Assembly: GCA_023241745.1 (NCBI GenBank)
Contig: JALQCY010000002.1
Coordinates: forward strand, 434,001 to 498,000
DNA length: 64,000 nt
From: Isoptericola peretonis
GTDB taxonomy: Bacteria > Actinomycetota > Actinomycetes > Actinomycetales > Cellulomonadaceae
Direction of reading: 5' to 3'
Shown: positions 8,317-14,869 of the stretch, piece by piece
How positions within the stretch are numbered: position 1 is the stretch's first letter
Layout of the letters: each line of letters opens with the position of its first letter
The notes under the pieces: generated by a model
What the model was told of the DNA's origin: nothing
The model's database searches: none
What the model saw: the letters and a program-made list of their open reading frames with translations, nothing else
Translations under genes and position numbers: made by a program

Positions 8317-9402
8317 GTGACGCTCACGCACCACCAGGCCGCGACGCCCTCGGACCCCGACCCCGACGGGGCGGTGCCGTCCCTCGCGGCGGTGCGGCCG
8401 ACCGTCTCCCCGGACCGGCTGCTCGCGGACCTCGTGCCGCCGCGCCACTTCGCCCGGGCCAGGTTCTCCACCTACCGCGCCGACCCGGCCCACCCCAGCC
8501 AGACCGCCGTCCCGGCCCGCCTGCAGGAGGTGGCCGGCGAGATCGGCGCGGCCCGGGCGTCGGGGCTCCGGGCGCTGTTCGGACGGCGCCGGGCCGTGCC
8601 CGCCGTCTACATGGACGGTGGGTTCGGTGTCGGCAAGACGCACCTGCTGACCTCGTTGGCCCACGCGGTCACCGCCGAGCTGGGCGACGGGTCGGTCGCG
8701 TACGGGACGTTCGTCGAGTACACGAACCTCGTGGGGGCGCTCGGCTTCCTCCCGACGGTCGAGGCCCTGGCGACCCGCAGGCTGGTCTGCATCGACGAGT
8801 TCGAGCTGGACGACCCGGGCGACACGGTGCTGATGTCGCGCCTGCTGCGCGAGCTGGCCGACCGCGGCGTCGCGCTGGCCGCGACGTCGAACACCCTGCC
8901 CGAGGCGCTGGGCGAGGGCCGGTTCGCCGCCGAGGACTTCCTGCGGGAGATCCAGGCGCTCTCCTCGCGCTTCGAGGTGCTGCGGGTGGACGGCGAGGAC
9001 TACCGCCACCGAGCCGTGGTCACCGACGCGGCACCGCTCGCCGCCGACGTGGTGGAGCGCGCCGCGGCCGGCCACCCGGGCGCCGTCCTCGACGCGTTCG
9101 AGGACCTGCTGGCCCACCTCGCCACCGTGCACCCGAGCCGGTACGGCGCCCTGCTCGACGGCGTCGAGCTCGTGGCCCTCACGGGCGTGCGGCCCGTGGA
9201 GCGACAGGAGGTGGCGCTGCGGCTCGTCGTCCTGGTGGACCGGCTGTACGACCGAGACGTGCCGGTGCTGCTCGCGGGCGACGCCGGCCGGCACCTGTTC
9301 TCCGAGGAGATGCTGCGCGGCGGCTACCGCAAGAAGTACTTCAGGGCCCTGTCGCGCCTGGGCGCGCTGGCCGAGGAGGGGCGCCGCCTGGCGCAGGCCT
9401 GA
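8317..9402 (+). CDS. zapE: ZapE/AFG1-like AAA ATPase
   Basis: A 361-residue ATPase. The Walker A block GGFGVGKTHLL (Lys about residue 107) is followed by Walker B VCIDEFELDDPGD near residue 160 and a sensor ATSNTLPEAL. The C-terminal KKYFRALSRLG is typical of the family. In proteobacteria ZapE acts on the Z-ring during division; the actinobacterial role is not established. GTG 8317 is preferred over TTG 8308 because TTG 8308 overlaps the last base of the TAGCCT -10 box. Confidence 0.9.
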   Translation: MTLTHHQAATPSDPDPDGAVPSLAAVRPTVSPDRLLADLVPPRHFARARFSTYRADPAHPSQTAVPARLQEVAGEIGAARASGLRALFGRRRAVPAVYMDGGFGVGKTHLLTSLAHAVTAELGDGSVAYGTFVEYTNLVGALGFLPTVEALATRRLVCIDEFELDDPGDTVLMSRLLRELADRGVALAATSNTLPEALGEGRFAAEDFLREIQALSSRFEVLRVDGEDYRHRAVVTDAAPLAADVVERAAAGHPGAVLDAFEDLLAHLATVHPSRYGALLDGVELVALTGVRPVERQEVALRLVVLVDRLYDRDVPVLLAGDAGRHLFSEEMLRGGYRKKYFRALSRLGALAEEGRRLAQA

Positions 9403-9426
9403 GCGCGCCGCCCGCCGCGGGCCACG

Positions 9427-11103
9427 TCACCGGTCTGCGGGACCGGCCTGTGCGGGCTCCCCGGCGAGCAGCACCACGGGAGACCGGGCCGGCAGGTGCA
9501 GCACGCCGTCGACGAGACTCGTGCCGTCGGGGTCCCACGCGGCGACGAGCCGGGTGTCGTCCGGCAGCGACGAGACGTCGAGGGTGGCGGGCTCCGTGCC
9601 CGTGGCGAGCGCGACGGCGGTCCGGCCGCGTCTGCCGAGGAGCGCGGTGCCCTCGGTCCGGATCTCGACGGCGAGGTCACGGTCGGCCGAGGCCACGGGG
9701 CGAAGGCCCACCAGGGTGCGGGTCCAGGCCACGAGCCGCCGGGCGCGGGCGTCGGACGCGGGCACGGGGACGTGCTCCGTGTCGAGCACCGGCGGCGTGC
9801 CCGCGAGGATCGCGAACGTGAGCAGGCAGGCGCGGTCGTCGTCGGTCGCCGCGGCGGCGCCCCCGCGCGCGTCCTCGGCGTCCTCCTGGGCCGCGGACGT
9901 CCAGGGCACCGAGCGGTTCGCCGCGGGGAGCCGCGTGAGGTCGCTGACGAGGACGGACGAGGCGCGCTGCGCGGCCCGGTGGGCGCGGCGCAGGCTCGGC
10001 GGGCGCCACGGCGTCTCGGGGATGGGCGGGAAGACCTCCTGGGCGAGCCGGCGCAGGTCCTGGGCGCGGTCGTCGTCACCGGGAGCGGCCAGGATCTCGT
10101 GCACGACCGTGGTGAGCCGGTCGCTGCGCCCGGGACCGTCGACGAGCAGGGAGAACCGGCGCTCCAGCCGCTCGCCGAGCCGGTGGACGTCCTCGGCGAG
10201 CTCGCCGAGGAAGGGCACCGCAGAGCGGTCGACGAGCGACTCGACGTCCAGCAGGAGCCCGTCGACGTGGAAGTCGCGCAGCCAGCGCTCGGCGTCGGCC
10301 ACCAGGAAGTCGCGCGGTCCACGGCTCCCGCTGCCGTCGAGGTTGAGCCGCGGGCTGTCCGAGCCCGCGGGGCCGGGGCGGGCGCCCGTGCGCGGGCCGA
10401 TGCGCGACCCGGCCGCGTAGGGGCCGAACGCGTGCAGGCCGAGGCCGTCGGCCACGGCCCACCGGTGCGGGGCGTCGAGGACCACGGCGAGCCCGTGCCG
10501 GTGCGCCCGGTCGACGAACCGCTGCAGCGCCCGGGGGCCGCCGAACGGCTCGTGGACGGCGAAGAGCCGCACGCCGGCGGCGGGGCCCCGGCGGGGGTCG
10601 AACGCGGCGACGGGGGAGACCTCGACGCCCGTGACGCCCGTCGCGGCGACGTCCTCGAGGTGCTCGGCCGCGGCGTCGAGAGTGCCCTCGGGCGTGAAGC
10701 TGGGCAGGTCGACGCGCAACAGGGCGCCGAGCCCGAGGTCGGCGCCGCGCCAGTCGCCGTCCGACCAGGGGAAGTGCGGGTCGAGCACGCGGGACGGGCC
10801 GTCCACGCCGTGCGGCATCCAGGTGCTGCACGGGTCGGGGACGGGCTCGCGACCGTCGATCGAGAAGGTGTAGTCGGTGCCGACGGCGAGCTCCGCGTCG
10901 GCGCGCCAGTAGCCGGGCTCGTGGGCGCCGACGAGCCGCAGGGGGAGGCGCTCTCCGGTCTCCGGCAGCACGACCTCGACCGTGTGGGCCCGCGGCGCCC
11001 AGACCAGGGGTCGAGGCCCCGGCCACAGGTCCCGCGTCCGGGGGAGCGGGGGTGGGGTTCCGGGTGCCGCCCTGTCGGCGAGGCCTGCATCGGCAGCGGT
11101 CAC
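9427..11103 (-). CDS. TreZ-like GH13 protein lacking catalytic residues (candidate pseudoenzyme)
   Basis: A 558-residue protein colinear with malto-oligosyltrehalose trehalohydrolase. It has an N-terminal E-set domain (LVWAPRAHTVEVVLPETG), the TreZ linker DGREPVPDPCSTWMPHGVDGP, FTPEGTLDAAAEHLEDVAATG, and VHEPFGGPRALQRFVDRAHR. The GH13 signatures are broken. Region I DVVYNH is DAPHRW. Region II keeps Asp286 but the Arg two residues before it is Leu. The region III acid/base Glu is absent (VDGPGRSD). No trehalose genes lie nearby. GTG 11103 has TAGAGT 7 nt upstream. It is probably not a hydrolase; a glycan-binding or regulatory role is inference. Confidence 0.75.
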   Translation of the reverse strand: MTAADAGLADRAAPGTPPPLPRTRDLWPGPRPLVWAPRAHTVEVVLPETGERLPLRLVGAHEPGYWRADAELAVGTDYTFSIDGREPVPDPCSTWMPHGVDGPSRVLDPHFPWSDGDWRGADLGLGALLRVDLPSFTPEGTLDAAAEHLEDVAATGVTGVEVSPVAAFDPRRGPAAGVRLFAVHEPFGGPRALQRFVDRAHRHGLAVVLDAPHRWAVADGLGLHAFGPYAAGSRIGPRTGARPGPAGSDSPRLNLDGSGSRGPRDFLVADAERWLRDFHVDGLLLDVESLVDRSAVPFLGELAEDVHRLGERLERRFSLLVDGPGRSDRLTTVVHEILAAPGDDDRAQDLRRLAQEVFPPIPETPWRPPSLRRAHRAAQRASSVLVSDLTRLPAANRSVPWTSAAQEDAEDARGGAAAATDDDRACLLTFAILAGTPPVLDTEHVPVPASDARARRLVAWTRTLVGLRPVASADRDLAVEIRTEGTALLGRRGRTAVALATGTEPATLDVSSLPDDTRLVAAWDPDGTSLVDGVLHLPARSPVVLLAGEPAQAGPADR

Positions 11104-11110
11104 GGCGGAC

Positions 11111-11116
11111 ACTCTA
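11111..11116 (-). promoter_or_regulatory. -10 box of the TreZ-like gene
   Basis: TAGAGT on the minus strand, 7 nt before GTG 11103; no Shine-Dalgarno sequence fits between. Confidence 0.6.
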
Positions 11117-11287
11117 GCCACCGGCACCGATCTTCGCGGCTTCGCGTCCGGGGGACGGATCCCCGGGGCGGTGGGGCCCGGCGGATCGGCCGGCGCTGTC
11201 TCTCGCAGCGTGCTCCGGGCGACACCGTCGATCAAAATAGTGTGCCAAGCGCGGGCGACCCGACACGCCGCCTGCTAGACCTGGGGC

Positions 11288-11521
11288 ATGGACACGCACG
11301 ACACGGACGCCACACCCCCGGCGCCGGTGGACAGGTTGGACGAGTCGATCGCCTCGCAGGCCAGGCTGGCACCCCGGCGCCGCCCGCAGGACGACCAGTA
11401 CCGGGACCCGCGGCCCGGGGGAGACGCGGCGAAGGCGCCGGCTTCCCTCTCCGCCGCCGAGCTCGGGCCGATCGAGGGCGCCTCGAGCGGCGTCTCCTGG
11501 GACGACCCGGACGAGCTCTGA
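11288..11521 (+). CDS. Small acidic hypothetical protein
   Basis: A 77-residue Asp/Pro-rich protein, apparently disordered, ending in WDDPDEL. It has no membrane segment or known motif. ATG 11288 has an imperfect TAGACC box 6 nt upstream. Real coding is supported by third-position GC bias and a clean fit between neighbours, but the function is unknown. Confidence 0.55.
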   Translation: MDTHDTDATPPAPVDRLDESIASQARLAPRRRPQDDQYRDPRPGGDAAKAPASLSAAELGPIEGASSGVSWDDPDEL

Positions 11522-11525
11522 CGCG

Positions 11526-11837
11526 TCAGAGCGGCAGGCGGTCGGCCCCCACGGGGACCAGCCGCGGCATCCCCGCGGGCGCCACGGCGCTGAGCGCCAC
11601 GTAGCGAGCCTCCGCGCGGTGCAGCCGGATGTGCTCGTCCAGCGACCAGTCCGGTCCGTTGGTGAGCACCATCCCGCAGGAGCAGTCGATCTCCACCGCG
11701 CCGCCGACGTCGTGCCGCACCTGCCCCACCGTGACGTGCGACGCCCTCGCGTTCGCCTTGGCCCGGTGCATCGTCGCGGAGACCGCGGCAGGGGAGTCGA
11801 GTCGCTCGTCGACCGGGCCAGGAGAGGGGTGATCCAC
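11526..11837 (-). CDS. Hypothetical protein with paired cysteines
   Basis: A 103-residue protein containing IDCSCGMVLTNG and a following DEHIRLHRAE block. Two cysteines and two histidines may form a metal site. GTG 11837 is chosen because TAGGCT stands 7 nt upstream, a leaderless arrangement; an internal ATG (MHRAKANARASH) is a possible later start. No family recognised. Confidence 0.6.
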   Translation of the reverse strand: MDHPSPGPVDERLDSPAAVSATMHRAKANARASHVTVGQVRHDVGGAVEIDCSCGMVLTNGPDWSLDEHIRLHRAEARYVALSAVAPAGMPRLVPVGADRLPL

Positions 11838-11844
11838 CCGCAGG

Positions 11845-11850
11845 AGCCTA
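11845..11850 (-). promoter_or_regulatory. -10 box, leaderless gene at 11837
   Basis: TAGGCT on the minus strand, 7 nt before GTG 11837. It overlaps the last codon and stop of the next minus-strand gene (11848-12174). Confidence 0.55.
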
Positions 11851-12174
11851 GTGGGTGTGAGCGATCCCGAGCTCGTGCATCCGCTCGTGCTCCTCGCGGG
11901 CGGCCTGGCGCTCCGCGATGCGGGCCTGGACCTCCTCGCGGCGCAGCGGCGGCACCGTTCGCGGCGGCTGGCGGCGGGCGGGGAGCTCGCCGAGCAGCCG
12001 GGTGACGATCTCCGCGATCTCCGCGGTGGCCTGCTCGCACGGCTCACGCGTGGCGGCGCTCGCGGAGCGCTGGGCACCCGTCACCTTGCGGACGAACTGC
12101 TCCGCGGCGGCCAGGATCTCCTCGTCGGTGGCGGGCGGCTCGAGCCCCCGCAGGGTGGTGATGTTGCGGCACAT
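11848..12174 (-). CDS. DUF2277 family protein
   Basis: A 108-residue protein beginning MCRNITTLRGLEPPATDEEI, the characteristic DUF2277 N-terminus, followed by AAEQFVRKVTGAQ. The Cys next to the initiator Met is conserved in the family. ATG 12174 is chosen over GTG 12180 because TAGCGT sits exactly 7 nt before the ATG and homologues begin there. Function unknown. Confidence 0.88.
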   Translation of the reverse strand: MCRNITTLRGLEPPATDEEILAAAEQFVRKVTGAQRSASAATREPCEQATAEIAEIVTRLLGELPARRQPPRTVPPLRREEVQARIAERQAAREEHERMHELGIAHTH

Positions 12175-12181
12175 GACCACG

Positions 12182-12187
12182 ACGCTA
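12182..12187 (-). promoter_or_regulatory. -10 box of the DUF2277 gene
   Basis: TAGCGT on the minus strand, 7 nt before ATG 12174. Confidence 0.6.
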
Positions 12188-12239
12188 CGCCGGGGCCGGC
12201 TCGGTGGCGACGGGGGTGGTGCCGCGCCGGGAACGACGA

Positions 12240-12269
12240 GAGGCCGCCCCGGGCTTCCGGGACGACCTC
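12240..12269 (-). terminator. Terminator of the Gly-Val tRNA operon
   Basis: A 13-bp stem (12257-12269 with 12240-12252), including two G-U pairs in the minus transcript, with a 4-nt loop. It begins 4 nt beyond the CCA of the tRNA-Val. Confidence 0.65.
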
Positions 12270-12273
12270 GTGC

Positions 12274-12348
12274 TGGTGGGCGATACTGGGATCGAACCAG
12301 TGACCTCTTCCGTGTCAGGGAAGCGCGCTACCGCTGCGCCAATCGCCC
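12274..12348 (-). tRNA. tRNA-Val(GAC), CCA encoded
   Basis: A full cloverleaf reading from 12348: acceptor GGGCGAT pairs with ATCGCCC, the D-arm is GCGCAGCGGTAGCGC, the anticodon stem CTTCC/GGAAG holds GAC, and the T-arm contains GGTTCGATCC. The CCA end is encoded at 12276-12274. Identical to the copy at 12645-12719. Confidence 0.95.
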
Positions 12349-12398
12349 GGGCGGCTGCTGCGCTCCCTGCCTGCGAGGGGCGGGAGTACAGAGCTCGG

Positions 12399-12471
12399 AG
12401 CGGATGACGGGATTCGAACCCGCGACCCTCACCTTGGCAAGGTGATGCTCTACCAACTGAGCCACATCCGC
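12399..12471 (-). tRNA. tRNA-Gly(GCC)
   Basis: 73 nt from 12471: acceptor GCGGATG/CATCCGC, anticodon stem CACCT..AGGTG with GCC in the loop, T-loop GGTTCGAATCC, discriminator U. CCA is not encoded. First gene of the Gly-Val operon and the twin of 12853-12925. Confidence 0.95.
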
Positions 12472-12516
12472 ACGGCCGGTCCGCCAGGGTTTCCCCTGCC
12501 TCTCGGCGCCTGAGAA

Positions 12517-12547
12517 ACATTACTCGACCGCGGGCGCGCTGGTCCAA
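12517..12547 (-). promoter_or_regulatory. Promoter of the Gly-Val tRNA operon
   Basis: -35 TTGGAC (12547-12542) and -10 TAATGT (12522-12517) with a 19-bp spacer. It is nearly the same as the promoter of the neighbouring tRNA operon at 12978-13007. Confidence 0.7.
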
Positions 12548-12604
12548 TCGCGAGCGTGTGACCTGCGACGCTGCCCGGAACGGCTGCGGCCGGGGGAGAA
12601 CGAC

Positions 12605-12637
12605 GAAGCCCCCGACCGGGTCCCGGTCGGGGGCTTC
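12605..12637 (-). terminator. Terminator of the Gly-Cys-Val tRNA operon
   Basis: A perfect 15-bp stem (12605-12619 with 12623-12637) and a 3-nt loop, just downstream of the second tRNA-Val(GAC). Confidence 0.8.
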
Positions 12638-12644
12638 GTGATGC

Positions 12645-12719
12645 TGGTGGGCGATACTGGGATCGAACCAGTGACCTCTTCCGTGTCAGGGAAGCGCGCT
12701 ACCGCTGCGCCAATCGCCC
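12645..12719 (-). tRNA. tRNA-Val(GAC), second copy, CCA encoded
   Basis: Same sequence as 12274-12348, including the encoded CCA (12647-12645). Last gene of the Gly-Cys-Val operon. Confidence 0.95.
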
Positions 12720-12727
12720 GTGCTGCG

Positions 12728-12798
12728 AGGTGGGTACGGGATTCGAACCCGTGTATACGGCTTTGCAGGCCGCTGCCTCGCCTCTCGGCCAACCCACC
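12728..12798 (-). tRNA. tRNA-Cys(GCA)
   Basis: 71 nt from 12798: acceptor GGTGGGT/ACCCACC, D-arm with GCCGAGAGGC, anticodon GCA in the loop between CGGCC-type stems, T-loop GGTTCGAATCC, discriminator U. CCA is not encoded. Confidence 0.94.
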
Positions 12799-12852
12799 TT
12801 GAGACGTGCTCTCCCGACGCTCGCTACGAGTCGATCAGAGAGTGGGCCTCCG

Positions 12853-12925
12853 AGCGGATGACGGGATTCGAACCCGCGACCCTCACCTTGGCAAGGTGAT
12901 GCTCTACCAACTGAGCCACATCCGC
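12853..12925 (-). tRNA. tRNA-Gly(GCC), second copy
   Basis: Identical in the mature part to 12399-12471; anticodon GCC, no encoded CCA. First gene of the Gly-Cys-Val operon. Confidence 0.95.
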
Positions 12926-12977
12926 ACGACCAGGAACCAAGGCACCTTGCGGTGCCCGCCGTTCTGGCGCGCCCCAA

Positions 12978-13007
12978 ACATTAGTGGACCCCTGCCGGTC
13001 CGTCCAA
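12978..13007 (-). promoter_or_regulatory. Promoter of the Gly-Cys-Val tRNA operon
   Basis: -35 TTGGAC (13007-13002) and -10 TAATGT (12983-12978), spacer 18 bp, about 50 bp upstream of the first tRNA. Confidence 0.72.
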
Positions 13008-13062
13008 TCGCCCCGCGGTGCCATGACGGGGCCGGCCGCCCGGGTGTCGTGCTCCGACGCAC

Positions 13063-13068
13063 TAGCGT
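13063..13068 (+). promoter_or_regulatory. -10 box of leaderless pabB
   Basis: TAGCGT, 6 nt before GTG 13075; no ribosome-binding site fits. Confidence 0.6.
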
Positions 13069-13074
13069 GCTCCT

Positions 13075-14229
13075 GTGCACGAGCCGACCTCCTGGGCCAC
13101 GTTCGCCGGACGCCGGGCGACGCGGGCCGTCGAGTGCGTCGACCTGTCCGATCAGCCGGAGCGTCTCGACGACGGGCTCTGGTTCGTCGTCGTCGACTTC
13201 GAGGCCGACCTCGGTCGCGACGGCGCGACACGCACGGGCGGGCGGGCGCGCGCGTGGCGGTTCGCCGACGTCGAGCCGGCGCCGGCCCGCCCTGGCACCG
13301 GCGACGCGTGGCGCGGCCCCGCGGCGTCCGCCTGGCAGACCTCGCTGGGCAGGGACGACTACGTCCGCGCGGTCGGGACGGTCCGGGAGCGTGTGCGCCG
13401 CGGCGACGTCTACCAGGTGAACGTGTGTCGCGTGCTCTCCGCGCCGCTCGGGGCCTCGACGACGGACGACGGCCGTGCCGTCGAGCCCGACGCCGCAGCC
13501 CTCGCCGCGCGCCTCGCCGCCGGCAACCCCGCCCCGTACGCGGCGGCCGTGCACGTGCCCGCGTCCAGCGGGCTCGACCCGGTGTGGGTCGTGAGCGCGT
13601 CGCCGGAGCTGTACCTCTCGCTGGACGAGGGTTCCGACGGGGCGGCGCACCTCGGCTCGGGACCCATCAAGGGCACCGCCCGCACGCCCGCCGGGCTCAC
13701 GGACAAGGACCGGGCCGAGAACGTCATGATCACGGACCTCGTCCGCAACGACCTGCAACGCGTGTGCCTGCCCGGCACGGTGGAGGTGACCGACCTGCTC
13801 GCCGTGGAGGAGCACCCCGGCCTGGCGCACCTCGTGTCGCGGGTGCGGGGCGAGCTCCCGGCGTCGGGGGCCGGCGGGGCCGCAGGACGGTGGGCCGGCG
13901 TGCTCGAGGCGACGTTCCCTCCCGGGTCGGTCTCCGGGGCGCCGAAGTCGTCCGCCCTGCGCCTGATCGCCGAGCTCGAGCCGGCCCCACGGGGCCCGTA
14001 CTGCGGTGCCGTGGGCTGGGTGGACGGCGACGCCGGTCGCGCCGAGCTCGCCGTCGGCATCCGCACGTTCTGGTGGTCCGACGGGCCCGGTGGCGGGATG
14101 CTGCGGTTCGGCACGGGCGCGGGCATCACCTGGGGGAGCGACCCGGCGCGGGAGTGGGACGAGACCGAGCTCAAGGCCTCCCGGCTGGTCGGGCTCGCGT
14201 CGGCACCCGGCGGCGCGACGGACCGATGA
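13075..14229 (+). CDS. pabB: Aminodeoxychorismate synthase component I (chorismate-binding)
   Basis: A 384-residue chorismate-utilising enzyme, expected to convert chorismate plus glutamine-derived ammonia to 4-amino-4-deoxychorismate for folate. The catalytic core shows RRGDVYQVNVCRVL, GPIKGTARTP near residue 200, DRAENVMITDLVRNDL, and the C-terminal FPPGSVSGAPKSSALRLIAELE and AVGIRTFWW. It lacks the longer N-terminal part of TrpE. GTG 13075 fits the leaderless -10 six nt upstream. Its partner pabC is 3 kb downstream at 17097, with unrelated genes between. The stop overlaps the next start by ATGA. Confidence 0.88.
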   Translation: MHEPTSWATFAGRRATRAVECVDLSDQPERLDDGLWFVVVDFEADLGRDGATRTGGRARAWRFADVEPAPARPGTGDAWRGPAASAWQTSLGRDDYVRAVGTVRERVRRGDVYQVNVCRVLSAPLGASTTDDGRAVEPDAAALAARLAAGNPAPYAAAVHVPASSGLDPVWVVSASPELYLSLDEGSDGAAHLGSGPIKGTARTPAGLTDKDRAENVMITDLVRNDLQRVCLPGTVEVTDLLAVEEHPGLAHLVSRVRGELPASGAGGAAGRWAGVLEATFPPGSVSGAPKSSALRLIAELEPAPRGPYCGAVGWVDGDAGRAELAVGIRTFWWSDGPGGGMLRFGTGAGITWGSDPAREWDETELKASRLVGLASAPGGATDR

Positions 14230-14858
14230 GTCCCGGGCCCCACGACCGTCCCACCCGCATGACACAGGTGACGTGCGACATCGGGATCTCGCTCGACGGA
14301 GTCTCCGCGGGGGTGAACCAGTCCCGCGAGCAGCCGTTCGGCGACGGCGTGGGGGACGGCGAGCTGCTGCACGCGTGGATGTTCGAGCACGCGGAGTCCC
14401 ACCGGGCGGAGATCGACACCATCACGGCCGCGGGGGCGTTCGTCATGGGACGCCACATGTTCACCCCCGGACGCGGGGAGTGGGACCTCGGCTGGCGCGG
14501 CTGGTGGGGCGAGGACCCGCCGTACCACGCGCCCGTCTTCGTGCTCACCCACCACGAGCGCGAGCCGCTCGAGATGGAGGGCGGCACCACGTTCCACTTC
14601 GTCACCGGCGGGCCGCAGGAGGCCCTGGAACGGGCCCGGGAGGCCGCCGGTGACCGCGACGTCTCGGTCGCCGGCGGGGCGACGACGGTCAACCAGCTCC
14701 TCGCCCTGGACCTCATCGACGAGCTGCGCCTGCACGTGGCGCCGGTGGTGCTCGACGTCGCCGGCGTCCGCCTGTTCGACGGCGTCGGCCAGCACCGGTT
14801 GCGCCCGGCGGGCGGTCGCATCACGCCCGAGGTGGCCCACCTGACCTATCGACGCTGA
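14226..14858 (+). CDS. Dihydrofolate reductase-like (RibD C-terminal) protein
   Basis: A 210-residue DHFR-fold protein: TCDIGISLDGVSAG at the N-terminus, AGAFVMGRHMF in the middle, DVSVAGGATTVNQLLALDLIDEL near residue 145, and a final VAHLTYRR. It belongs to the group of small RibD-C-like reductases that is not true FolA; substrate unknown. ATG 14226 overlaps the pabB stop; homology begins only at the second Met (14259), so the first 11 residues may not be translated. It is translationally coupled to pabB. Confidence 0.82.
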   Translation: MSPGPHDRPTRMTQVTCDIGISLDGVSAGVNQSREQPFGDGVGDGELLHAWMFEHAESHRAEIDTITAAGAFVMGRHMFTPGRGEWDLGWRGWWGEDPPYHAPVFVLTHHEREPLEMEGGTTFHFVTGGPQEALERAREAAGDRDVSVAGGATTVNQLLALDLIDELRLHVAPVVLDVAGVRLFDGVGQHRLRPAGGRITPEVAHLTYRR

Positions 14859-14869
14859 GGGCCGACGGG

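Noticed and set aside
6399..9821. An 1140-codon plus-strand open frame
   Set aside because: Arg/Ala/Gly-rich shadow of the racemase, pyrimidine reductase, zapE and TreZ-like genes; no recognisable domain.
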